Shown in pieces: positions 33,101-42,762 of a stretch of 64,000 nucleotides of DNA. How positions within the stretch are numbered: the stretch's first letter is position 1; each line of letters opens with the position of its first letter. Source of the DNA: Antedon mediterranea (taxonomy: Eukaryota > Echinodermata > Crinoidea > Comatulida > Antedonidae); the NCBI RefSeq assembly GCF_964355755.1, contig NC_092675.1, positions 27,926,912-27,990,911 on the forward strand, read 5' to 3'. The notes under the pieces are model-generated. The model made no database searches and was not told where the DNA came from. It saw nothing but the letters and a program-made list of their open reading frames with translations. The position numbers were made by a program, and so were the translations under genes.

Positions 33101-36100
33101 TATAATACATTAAAAGGTGCGGGGAAAAAATTTCTATTGATCATACATTCCAATAATTATCGATCTATAGTTTCCCCTATGTTTCATAATTTTTGGGATT
33201 TTATTTGTGTTAAACAAGCTTGTTGAAAATAAACACTTTCTTATCAGTGGGGGGATAGTTCAAATTACACAGTAAAATCTCTATTCTTTTGTACACAAAT
33301 TTTGTAAATAGAGAGGCATTTTAAAAAGCTATGAAAATAAACGGTGTGGTAAAAAAGTTAATACTAAATATAGGTAAAATAACTTGAATTTTACATTTCT
33401 AGTACTTTTATTCAACTTCACATTTTTTTTCATGCTATAGGAAAAATTATCCACCGTATATCCACATCTTTTTTCACCTTCTAGGGAGTCACCAGACATG
33501 TTATTACAATAGGTTAAAATACCTAACTACTGAAAAAAGGTCTTCCTGGTTTTTATAGCAGAATTTTGCCAAATTTTGTATTTGACCATATTAAGGGAAA
33601 TTCATGTTTTTTCATCTTGATTTCTGTTACAAATATTTGATTTATGTACAATTAACCAGATATTATATTTAAAATTCATGCCTGTATCTGAGCTTTAAGA
33701 CCACATAAATTACAACACATATTCTTGCCAAAGCACAGTGAAATTTTTATAAAATTAAATATATTGTTAAGCACAATGGAATTAATAATTTCTTAGTAAT
33801 CTAGAATTTTTTTGTATGCGAGGATCGTATAGAATGCGTTCGCGTTATACGCTTAACACGCTGTGTTGCGTATCGTTCTCACGCAGATAGGCTCAACACA
33901 AGCGTATAGCAGGGCATATCTGATTGGTCGATTACAGCCGCCATCTTGTTGGTTCTCTCTCCATGGAGAATCACTTTTTGAACTGCGATAACATTGTTCT
34001 TTGCAATCTAGCCTTCGGCTATATAAATCTTTGAAAGAAACTCAAATAGATTCCCTTATAGTCGAAAACAGGCTTTAGACAAAGGTTGTACAAAAATCAA
34101 ACACACATTATAATAGTCCAATTTCACTAATGTTTTGAACAAATACTTAACTCATGTCAGTTTATTTTATTTTCTGGTTTTTATGTTAAGTATGTCCATC
34201 AACAAGCTGAATTCCAATTTATAGCATAGCATCTGCATAATTTATAAAATAAAGCATTTAATTATACACATTTAATTGTTGTTAATAACTTGGTAATTTA
34301 TTATTTGAATTGATGTAGGATCGTAAGGTTATTATGAAATCTTTCAAGACGTATGTTTCCAAGATATGTCGTGAGGAGTACGGCCATTGGGTCATGTTGG
34401 CATTGTTTGATTCAGTTGACGATACAAAGCTTTTGGCAAAGATTATTCTGACGGTATGTGTTATTAATTAATTGAAATATCCCAGAAGTCAAAATGATAA
34501 GCATAGCAGTGAGATAGTTTTTGAATTTTTACAACTTTATAAAACACAAAACTTGCATCTAGGTTTGGCCCTCAAAGAAGTAATTGGCTGGTAACTGCTT
34601 TACATTGCATAAAGTTGTAAAAGAAACTTATGAACAAATATTAATTACATTTTAATTGTTAATGTCATATATTACAGTATATATGATTTATAATGGCTTA
34701 AATGAAATCAGAACCTTTATTTCACTAAACAAAAATAGAGTATGCATGTACATATAGTACATTATATTTTTTATTTATTCAATTTTCTGCCATATACAAT
34801 ACAAAGAAGACAAAACAAATAAAAGGCAAGGAAATACCAAACAGGTGCTAAACACCTATGATAGTTGGTCAACCCAGAACAGAGCACAGAAATAAAACAA
34901 AAACAATTTATTTTCTACAATTAAAGCATCTACAAGAAAGCGACCAACTACACATACACATTATATGGAACATAATGCTGATTTCTATTTACTGTACCTA
35001 CAAGAATTAGGTAGATTGTAACAGCATTGTGTTGCAAAAAGTAAATATGATTAGTGATAATTGTGTCATAAATACTGATAGTGATTTTACTAAACAAATA
35101 AATTTGGTACTTGCTATTAACCATTATAGGGAGGTTTCGCAACCTTACGAATACGATAACGAAAACAGATACGTCATACATTTGTGAAACTTTTGAGCTG
35201 ATCCCCATTTCATATTCGTAAGGCGTATTCGTGTTGACGAATATCACCAGTCATATTCGTAACTACAAAACGAGTATAGTTTTTGATCTATTTGCACATT
35301 TTGCATTTGAATCAGGAATGATTCTAGATTATAATATAATTATAGATTTATTGAAAGTAATTTACTAAAGTAATTTACTAAAATGCCAAGTCAATTTTGA
35401 TAAATAGCAGTTTTTAAAGTCCTCACTCGCTTTGATGTTACGCTAGGCCTAGGCAGCCAAGCACCACCAAGCAACACGTACCTGCGCTTCGCTCAAATTT
35501 ACCGCAGTCATATTTTGGACGCGCCTCAATATTTCGTTGCCATGCGAAACAGATTTTTTTATGACTTACGTAAACAAATACGTGTGCGTGACGTATCCGT
35601 TTTCCTTATCGTATTCGTAAGATTGCGAAACCTCTCTAATGTTAGACTTTAGACACCTTTTATGGATGATATGAATTTTTTTATATAATACTGATGTTTT
35701 TACTCCAATGGGTACAAAACCTTGATATTTTTTTAATACATTATCTATTTTTCAATAATTTTAAGTGTATGTAAATGTATACATTTTTTACTGCTATTTT
35801 AAAATGTTAAATAATGATATATTCAATTAAAAAATAATAATTACATGTCATATATTACAGTATATATGATTTATAATTAATTAATGGCTTAAATGAAATC
35901 AGAACCTTTATTTAATATTATAGGAAATGATGAAGTGTTTAAGTGAAATCTGTGAAGATCAATATGGTAGAAAGGTGTTGTTGTACATCCTGTGTCACAG
36001 ACATCAACAACACTTCCATCCTCACATCATTGAATTACTGAAGAAGGGTGATGGCAATGCACATAGGTTAGTACAATTATTTATATTATATTTGTAATTG

Positions 36101-38501
36101 TTTTGAAATCATAATGATATTATCATCGTCATAATTTATATTATACTTTCATGGATAAATAACAATTGCGGAAGTTTTTATTTTTAATCCAAGTTTCAAT
36201 GTAAACAAATTTCTGATTTATTGATAATGCAAATATATTCATGACCATGTTATTTTTACATTTGTTGTACTATATTTTTGTACAAGCGGTAAAAAAGGTT
36301 TTGTTGTATAACAGTCATTTATTGCAACGCACACCATTTTTACTCCACAGAAAGTTGACTGATATAGATTGTACTTTTGTTTCAATAAAAAACAATAACA
36401 AAAATGCTTTTTGGTTTTTAATTCATGATCAATCATAGAATTCCATCAAATTGCACATAATTAATGTTGCCCAACTCTGACGTCATTAAAAAATAGGAGG
36501 TTTCCAAATAGAAAATATTATGCTTTTATGTTTGACCAACAAATGGCAGAAAGAAAGAAGAATAATATGAAAAAATAAGATGATCCTTGGCAATCACAAT
36601 GGTTATCCATTATGTGTGGATAAACAAAAAAGTCTTTGTTAAAATAATATATATTTAATCTTTTAAAGTAAGAAAGATGCAAACACTCGGAAACAAGAGT
36701 TAATAGAATCTGTTTCAAAACCATTGCTGGAACATGTAAAGAATTTTGCCAGACAACTTGTACGTAACAAACAAACATGTCTTCTTGTTACGGCCATCTA
36801 CCAAAATACTATTGGTAAGTTTTACATCACACCTTTAAACTGTTTTGTTGATGTCTAGACTATATAATATATATACTCTACATGTGATGTATTCTTAAAT
36901 TTATTTCATCTTGGACACATTCGTCAATTGGTTCAATATTCTTTATTAAAATATGAAAAATAAATACTTGGTATTATCTAAGTTTTGTCTCAGCAAAGGT
37001 AGTAAAGCATTAGATGTTTAAAACAATGAAGCATTATTAAACTTGTTACTTTTTCCAGGTGATAAGAACCCCCTAATGGAAGCTATCTGTGGGTTAGCAT
37101 CAGAAGACTTGGTAGCAGTTCCAAGAGATTCAAAAGATGCACTTGATAAGGTAATCGGCCGTGGCTAAAACAATTGTTCTTGAATTAAACTTCTTTTTTT
37201 TATTTTCCTGGATGAGGCAAGATTATTCTAATAAAGTCATCTTTAAGAGTGTGTCAAATCTAGTTTTTAGTAAGTACCTATGGAGTTCCACTGTACATTA
37301 AATATGATGGGTTTGGTGCATTCAACTAATCTCTTCAACATTGTTTCTTTTAGATGCATATCATTGAGCATCCAGCTGGGCATTTAGTATTGAAGAAACT
37401 AATACAACTAGACAAGGACACACAAGATACAGGTTAGTAACTTAGATCAGTAGTGAAAGGTCTAGTGGATCTGCATGCAATTCTGATGATGAATGTGGAA
37501 CAGACAGATATAATCTGTCTGTTCAAGTTTAAATATCACCTTCAAAGTTGCAAAACATTTATTTACATACTGTATTCTGACAAAAGATAAGTAGGTACAA
37601 TGCAATACATTATTGATATAAGGTATGAAGGAAAGATTTAGGTTTGTTTAGCTACATGTTGATGTACCCACATCAACTGTCTGTGATAACTACACCTAAT
37701 GATAGAATGTTTTTTTGTTTTGTGTTTTTTTTACCATATTTAATGAGGGTGATCCATTCATTGCTGAACATTAGGGACCCTCAGAGGTTCACAAGATAAA
37801 TAAATATATATATATATTCAAGATGCTCTATAAACAAAGTCTTATTACAAGTCTTTGGGAGTGGAGTTGTAATTTTGTCCTTAGAAATAATCCTGACATG
37901 TTACAGGACTTGAACCCAAGACCCTTGGAGTGGTAGCCAAGCATCATAATCACCAAGCCACAACTCCACTCCATAACAGAGAATGTTAACAGATATAATG
38001 TATCTGCATCTAATAAGATATAATAATAATGTACATATTAGATAAAATATTGATTTATAATTCATTATTTTTTTACTTGATTACATAACTTGTATTTTAC
38101 TTGTAAAGCAGTTGTATAGATGGGATCTGATGTAATCGCAAAAAAATCTGCACTGTATTTTTTTTTTTTGTGTAGTTTTCTGTAAGATGTTGATTAAAAA
38201 AGTTGGCACAGATAAGATAACAACATGGAGCACTATAAACAGAGGAGCTTTTATACTTGTTAGGTGAGTGAATTCATTGATTGTTGGGCTGTCTGTCTTT
38301 TGCTTATAAATCCTTTGTCTGGGTTAATGAGAATACTTTTTGAAAAAAATAATGATTATGTGTTCATATTTCAGTTTAATGGACTGCGGAAATGATGATG
38401 TGAAAAATATTATTAAAGATGCTATGACACCTCTAATTAAGAAATTACAAAAAGCTGAGTTCAAGGGAGCTGAAGTATTGCAACAAAAATTAGAATCTTA
38501 A
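27148..38501 (+). CDS. PUM3: Pumilio homologue 3 (Puf-A / Puf6 family), complete
   Basis: Nucleolar RNA- and DNA-binding Puf protein. The family has about eleven Puf-like repeats, binds nucleic acid without strict sequence preference, and acts in 60S ribosome assembly (yeast Puf6 also in ASH1 mRNA repression). Fifteen exons join in phase to 641 residues, close to the human ~648: 27148-27451, 28760-28880, 29543-29618, 29748-29841, 30944-31185, 31505-31608, 31734-31809, 32735-32833, 34319-34453, 35924-36066, 36669-36814, 37059-37150, 37354-37432, 38176-38263, 38375-38501. Residues 1-100 are Lys-rich (nuclear/nucleolar targeting). Signature runs include AHDSVRVVQCC, VIKHSLIHKVLYDFF, THDGARVAMQCIWHGT, YGRKVLLYIL, IEHPAGHLVLKKLI and STINRGAFIL. 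The start ATCATCATGG has a fair Kozak context. An alternative acceptor at 28765 for exon 2 keeps phase. A decayed copy lies at 56060-61640. Confidence 0.95.
27524..27610. repeat. Two adjacent perfect hairpins in PUM3 intron 1
   Basis: AATGGCTCTCCTCAA and its exact complement TTGAGGAGAGCCATT are separated by four bases (27525-27558). A second palindrome, CAGGCCCA-CCATGG-TTGGGCCTG, follows at ~27582-27605. They could be a foldback element or a structured intronic RNA; nothing shows which. Confidence 0.6.
28204..28430. repeat. Direct duplication (~125-bp units) in PUM3 intron 1
   Basis: The blocks GAGAGAGTATTATGTTTCATG...CATGTGAC...GGTACACGATCTTAATTAC...GTCGGCAG and AGAGAGTATCGCGTTTCATG...CATGTGACC...GGTCTGTACAATTACGGTC...GTCGGCAG recur in the same order. 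An AACATGTGAG block precedes both. Confidence 0.55.
28970..29205 (-). repeat. tRNA(Ser/Leu)-derived SINE in PUM3 intron 2
   Basis: On the minus strand it begins GCGAGTGAGTGGCCGAGCAG and carries TTTCGAGACGAGTAGGGGGT, as in the copy at 15003-15237. The family 3' end beyond GTACTAGTACAC is absent. Confidence 0.65.
29889..30500 (+). repeat. Tandem, decaying duplications of PUM3 exon 4 and adjacent intron
   Basis: Units of ~125-138 bases recur, each with TACTGCCCTCTA (tgcc at 29908, 30036, 30174, 30299, then a weaker one near 30420). After that come a decayed copy of the 3' half of exon 4 (GTAGCACAATGTTAAAGTTT, GAAGATGAAATCT, GTTTAATCCGGTTAAAG; real exon: GTAGTACAATGTTGTTTAAA, GGAGATGGAAGT, GTTTAATGAGGTTAAAG) and intron sequence TAGTAATTGGTAACATTTAT. 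Coding frame is lost in the copies. Confidence 0.8.
30826..30884 (+). repeat. Conserved SINE/LINE 3' tail (GCGCTATATAAATTATTATT)
   Basis: GTGAAGCGCCTTGTCACTTA followed by AAAGCGCTATATAAATTATT and ATTATTATT is typical of the 3' end of widespread non-LTR elements in animals. Only the tail is recognisable, just before PUM3 exon 5. Confidence 0.5.
31292..31384. mobile_element. Small MITE (family 1), copy 2, in PUM3 intron 5
   Basis: Left end AAGCTTGATTCCCACTTGGA and right end TCAAGTGGGAACCAAGCTT are inverted repeats; TTA flanks both sides. It is the same family as 2226-2356. Confidence 0.65.
32990..34020. mobile_element. ~1-kb DNA element with YY1-like terminal motif, PUM3 intron 8
   Basis: Inverted repeats face each other: at ~33010-33065 AAAGTGATTC...GGAACCAACAAGATGGTGGC TGTAA, and at ~33933-33985 the complement TTACAGCCGCCATCTTGTTG GTTC...GAATCACTTT. 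The corresponding intron in the PUM3 pseudogene (59700-60035) lacks this block and runs straight from the AAGCAAGTTTTCCATTGGGC region to GGCTTTAGACCAAGGTTGTA. So it is an insertion. Exact ends are uncertain. No coding region is seen. Confidence 0.65.
35128..35637. mobile_element. ~510-bp MITE in PUM3 intron 9
   Basis: Left end GGGAGGTTTCGCAACCTTAC GAATACGATAACGAAAAC and right end GTTTTCCTTATCGTATTCGT AAGATTGCGAAACCTCTC are long inverted repeats. TA flanks both ends. The interior also carries CATATTCGTAAGGCGTATTC motifs. There is no transposase. Confidence 0.7.
37735..37975 (-). repeat. tRNA-like SINE in PUM3 intron 13
   Basis: On the minus strand: GGAGTTGTGGCTTGGTGATT, then CTTGGGTTCAAGTCCTG (B box), then TTACAACTCCACTCCCAAAG, ending in an A-rich tail. 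The family is shared with 7625-7850. Confidence 0.65.
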
Positions 38502-39729
38502 ATAGTATTGAGATTCTTTGAAATTGAGTTTTTACCACTGATGTAAAGCTTCCATCACTGTAATGCAGATAATGTAAACAAAAATAAACGAAAAAGAAAA
38601 CTATATATAGACAGTCTTTGTATTATAGTTTTATTTACACTCAAAAGACTCGACCTTTGATTCATTGTGTTTATGCTGACGAATATGTCGACAACTTTTT
38701 AGATAAAATCAATGTAAGTAAAGCTACAATCACAATCATTATCCTGTCTATAGTCAATATTTACCCAGTTTATAGCAAAATAGTAGAAACCAATTTAGTA
38801 GCAAACATTAGTATGTAAAGGCATAACTCATTTGAGGATTCATCGACGCAGGTCGAACGAGTTGAGGATTTCAGTAAATCATAAACGTAAGTTTGCCTAA
38901 GTTTAAATCTTGTTTATCTTTCCTTCAGTTTGTTCATATTATCAGTGATTTTTTCCCAGTCTCATAAGCTTCATGTCTCCCAATGAAGAATCGCTTTTCT
39001 TTTCTACATTGTGTTCAGTTTTATTTGTTGTTTCTTGAAATGTTGCCAATTCGTATACAGTGGTCCAGTGTCCATCGGGTCCTCGAGTTTTTACACAATG
39101 CAGTTTGATCATGGTGATCAAACTTGAAAGAATTGTTATTAAACTTACTTAATAACGATACTATTTTACTTCGATAAATTATTGTTTAAACTCACTCTTT
39201 AGTTTTAAGTCGTTGAGCAATAGGATAAACTTTGATTTTAAGATACCAGTGGTGCGCGCGCCCTTCTCGTATTAGCCACACGCGCCTTGGTTTTGTAAAA
39301 GTTCCCGCTCTTTGTATTCATAACACAATTCGAAAAGTACTTTGATTATTGATGTTATACAATGCTCGCACTCTCACCAGAATAAGGATTATGACGTAAT
39401 CACACTTTTGTACACAGACTGTAGTGATGCGCGCAACCGATTTTTTAAAATGCGTTAGAGTTGGACAAGGAATCAAAATTGGTAGCGGCGGATTGGTCAG
39501 TGCATTAAATGTACACTCCTAAATCAAAGTTATCCTTGCATAACTCATCTCTGTAATCACGTGTCTTTAGTTGAGATTTGTCTTTGAAGTGTGATCATTG
39601 GAGACGCAAGATAAACAGGGTAATTGTCACGAGAAGGTCCAGTATCAACCATTGATCAAAATTCAGTTTGCAGCAACTTCCATCAATAGTTTTTACAAGT
39701 GTTTGGTCTAAAGTGATCGATATTGAAAT
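38502..39729. other. PUM3 3' UTR and intergenic DNA before the Ig cluster
   Basis: The likely PUM3 polyadenylation signal is at 38583. The rest shows no conserved coding sequence and no clear repeat. The stretch before 39730 should contain the promoter of the first Ig gene; I see no TATA box there. Confidence 0.55.
38583..38588 (+). terminator. PUM3 polyadenylation signal (AATAAA)
   Basis: AATAAA lies 82 bases after the PUM3 stop codon, with a T-rich GTCTTTGTATTATAGTTTTA stretch ~30 bases on. Position and context fit the end of a short 3' UTR. Confidence 0.6.
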
Positions 39730-40854
39730 ATGCCAAACAACACTGTATTGTTCATGCTTTGTAGTATCGTAATATTGCTGTTTTCTGTTGTAAACTCTGT
39801 TAACGGTAGAGACAATATGTGTTGTTATCCAGTTGATAGAATTGATGCTTTTATTGGTCAAAATGTCTCCATCAGTTGCTCTATAACAATTCAACCAAGT
39901 TCATCCAACAACGTCACCATTACTGCTAAGTGGATTCACAATAAACAACGTGTCGCCAAAAGCGAGTATATACACTTACCGTTAAATAATACTGTTCATA
40001 AATTTAATATTTCACTTATTTTTACTAATTTAAGTGAATCAAACCATGGCGAATATGTATTATTTGTTACCGGCGGTACCTCGATTGAATTACTTTTCCC
40101 ATCTACCGAAATATTTGTTTGGTCACCGCCATCTGTAAAAGTATGCAACGCATCTAAATCGCATTACTCCAATAGTGATGTAGCTACATTGAATTGTGCA
40201 GTAACCTCTCCAGCTAGATATTCTTTGCATTGGTTAATTGAGCCAGAGATGCATGACAGACCATTGGTTTACACTAATAAAGATAAGGTTGCAAGTTTAA
40301 AATTCAACGTAACATCGCTGCTTGAAAAGAATGCCTTTATCTGTTTCATAAAAGGAGTGAATTCGTTAGACAGGCAAATGTTGTGTAAATTACAACTAAC
40401 ATCAACTGTGGTCAGAAACAGCCTGCGTATTGATGTTTCATCTTTGTTTGTTATTGGACAGAAGACAACGGTAAAATGCAAGTTTATTGAAAGCTTCTCT
40501 TTAAAGTTTGTTAGTGGAGGTGATGAAGTCTTTTCGAGTGTTGAAAAGGCAAACCAATATTGGATCTCAAATAATTCTGCAATAAACAAACAAATAAATA
40601 ATAATAACACAAGCACGTTGCTTATTGAGAAAGTTTCTCCTGACATGAACAACAGTGAAATTACTTGTATAGTTGACCAATGGAACATTTCAAAAGTAAT
40701 ACAAGTTTCAACAAGGTATGCAACAACTATACAACCGACACATTCCAGTATTGAGACAATCAAACTTAGAAACTACATTTTAGTTGCCGTCAGAACAAGT
40801 ATGCTAGTAGCGACTATTATAATGTTTACTTATTTTAGTGTACAAACAACTTAA
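39730..40854 (+). CDS. Ig-superfamily membrane receptor, short tail, arginine in membrane segment (Ig1)
   Basis: One uninterrupted frame of 374 residues. Residues 1-26 are a signal peptide (VLFMLCSIVILLFSVVNS). Three Ig-like units follow: D1 (SISCSI...AKWIHNK, F-strand GEYVLFV without the usual Cys), D2 (TLNCAV...LHWLIEP...AFICFIKG) and D3 (VKCKFIE...SEITCIVD). About a dozen N-glycosylation sequons are present. Residues ~349-370 (YILVAVRTSMLVATIIMFTY) form a membrane helix interrupted by Arg355, with only a few residues after it. It is therefore a type I receptor without its own signalling tail; a charged helix residue is how many vertebrate receptors recruit ITAM adaptors. The neighbouring paralogue at 42763 shares ~83% of the first 260 residues. 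A potential donor (ACAAG|GTATGC) at 40714 means a spliced form with a different 3' end cannot be excluded. Ligand unknown. Confidence 0.8.
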   Translation: MPNNTVLFMLCSIVILLFSVVNSVNGRDNMCCYPVDRIDAFIGQNVSISCSITIQPSSSNNVTITAKWIHNKQRVAKSEYIHLPLNNTVHKFNISLIFTNLSESNHGEYVLFVTGGTSIELLFPSTEIFVWSPPSVKVCNASKSHYSNSDVATLNCAVTSPARYSLHWLIEPEMHDRPLVYTNKDKVASLKFNVTSLLEKNAFICFIKGVNSLDRQMLCKLQLTSTVVRNSLRIDVSSLFVIGQKTTVKCKFIESFSLKFVSGGDEVFSSVEKANQYWISNNSAINKQINNNNTSTLLIEKVSPDMNNSEITCIVDQWNISKVIQVSTRYATTIQPTHSSIETIKLRNYILVAVRTSMLVATIIMFTYFSVQTT

Positions 40855-41315
40855 ATTTAAACCTACTGCAACGTCTAGTAACTAAGTACCAAGTGCCGAT
40901 ACTTTAATTCTTTTGAAAAAATTAGACCTTCTGTAGTAAGTATGAGATGTTTTGTTTAACTGAAGTTTGACTGCGCCACTATCTCGTGTTGTTACAAACA
41001 AAGAATAATTTCAATGAGTATATTTGTTTAACTGCACCTTATTAATAAGCTGTTGGACGTTTGCTGGGTTATTGCCAACATTTTTGGTCAGCAGACAACC
41101 TAATTCTTTTTACCATTATATTGTTGTATTGACCATTCCATTACGTTTTTAAGTTTAACCGTATCCACAGCGAATGTATCAAATCGATACCCATTGTTTC
41201 ATTTAGTTTTGTTAGACCTACTTTCAATTTACATTGTAGATATTCTTATCAGATGTTAACCACTTCAGTTCGTGTGTCTGTCATTCCAAGTTTTGAATTG
41301 ACAGAAATTATTTGG

Positions 41316-41321
41316 AATAAA
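41316..41321 (+). terminator. Ig1 polyadenylation signal (AATAAA)
   Basis: AATAAA lies 460 bases after the Ig1 stop codon and is the first good hexamer downstream. A TAAACTCTATCTATGTCCC stretch follows. Plausible but untested. Confidence 0.4.
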
Positions 41322-42610
41322 GTGAATTGAATTAAACTCTATCTATGTCCCTACATGGCATTTTCATCAAACGCAGGCATTACATAGGCTTTACAAAATA
41401 CGCAATAATGTTATTTTCTTTCTCCTTAACATATTTTCACATTGATTAATTTATAAATTTACACACACCTTGTCAACACATAAAGACAACTAATACTTTG
41501 GCAGACAGAATTGATAAAGACATGACGTTTTAATTATAACTCTGATTAGTGGGGAGGGAGAAAGTGTGGTAGGCGTAATTGTCTCTCCCTCCTCACTTAT
41601 ACAGTGAGTAAGCCTAGCATTAGAATAGTAGGCCTACTAGGACCGAGACAATATAGATTATGTTCACGAGAAACTACTTTTATTTATAAGAATTTAATGA
41701 GAAAAGGAAGTGCTGATAATGTTTAAAATAGTACTGGAATCTAGGCCTATATATCATGTTTATTTGATTCCACTAGTATGCTGTTTTACTTTCGTGAGTG
41801 ATAGCATATTCATTTATGTATTTCAAATGATAACATGAACGTTTTATAATCTCTTACAAACATAATCGTTTATCATACTTGTTTATAATAGCTATTATAT
41901 TCTTTCCTGGACTTAGTCACGTATTGATATTTAGAGAGACTTATTTCGCCTATTTAAAATATTATATAAACCATAGAAATATAATATACATAATCCTAAC
42001 AGTATCAAACAAATACATACACTATTTCTCATTTCTGAGTCAGTTTTTTTTCTTCAAATGAATACTTCATATTTTTTTAAGGCTTCATACAGTATTACAA
42101 AATTAGTAATAATGCCTATCAAAGATACGTATAGAAATAATGGACGGAGACCACAAAAAGTAAAAATGTTGCCATCATCCCTGGTTAGCCTTGAAGTGGT
42201 CCAGATTTGGGATCCTGGTCCGGATTGGCTCTAAAATGTATGGAGTAATTTGTTGCTAGCCTATATACGGTTTCAGTAGTTTAAATTTGATAAAGATCCG
42301 TCTGAATTAGTGAAATATTTTAAAAAGTAGTTCAGAGTTGGGATCCTGATCCTCTAAAATCGTTTGTTGCTATTATTATAGCCTACCTTCAATGGTTTCA
42401 ATTTGGTAAAGATCATTCTATGAAATGCCATGTGTGCCAAAATACTTATTATTTTACCAATGTTAAGTTGAAATGTAGTCAAGAACTTACGACTAACGAC
42501 TAAGTATAACGTCATAACACTGATAACGTCCTTAGTCATAATTATACTTTAAGTAGTGGACACCCGTTATCGAAATGTCCAATCAGGACCTGTCTTTGTT
42601 TTTACTTTGT

Positions 42611-42620
42611 CTATATAAGT
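42611..42620 (+). promoter_or_regulatory. TATA box of Ig2
   Basis: CTATATAAGT lies ~145 bases before the Ig2 ATG at 42763, a fitting distance for a short 5' UTR. Nothing comparable is seen before Ig1. Confidence 0.45.
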
Positions 42621-42762
42621 GTAATCGCACAAGATAACTATAACCAATGTCACACGTAGGTCTAGTGTAGAGTATGGATATATTTGTTTCAAGCACTAAT
42701 AAGTTTTAGAAAGTGTGTTTTACACTACTGGCACATTTCATCTACAGATTTATTATTGAATT

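Larger units (their letters stand above)
40855..42762. other. Intergenic region between Ig1 and Ig2
   Basis: Ig1 3' UTR with AATAAA at 41316-41321, then AT-rich DNA without conserved coding sequence. A loose duplication around 42187-42400 repeats TTGGGATCCTG, GTTTGTTGCTA and TTTGGTAAAGATC. The 5' flanks of Ig1 and Ig2 are alike only for ~8 bases before the ATG, so each gene seems to have its own upstream region. Confidence 0.55.

Noticed and set aside
35128-35637. 99-residue minus-strand frame near 34948-35247 as a gene
   Set aside because: Overlaps the MITE terminal repeat and AT-rich intron; no similarity to any family I recognise.
40269-40763. 164-residue minus-strand frame opposite Ig1
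   Set aside because: Shadow of the Ig1 coding strand; the plus strand has the signal peptide, Ig cysteines and membrane helix.
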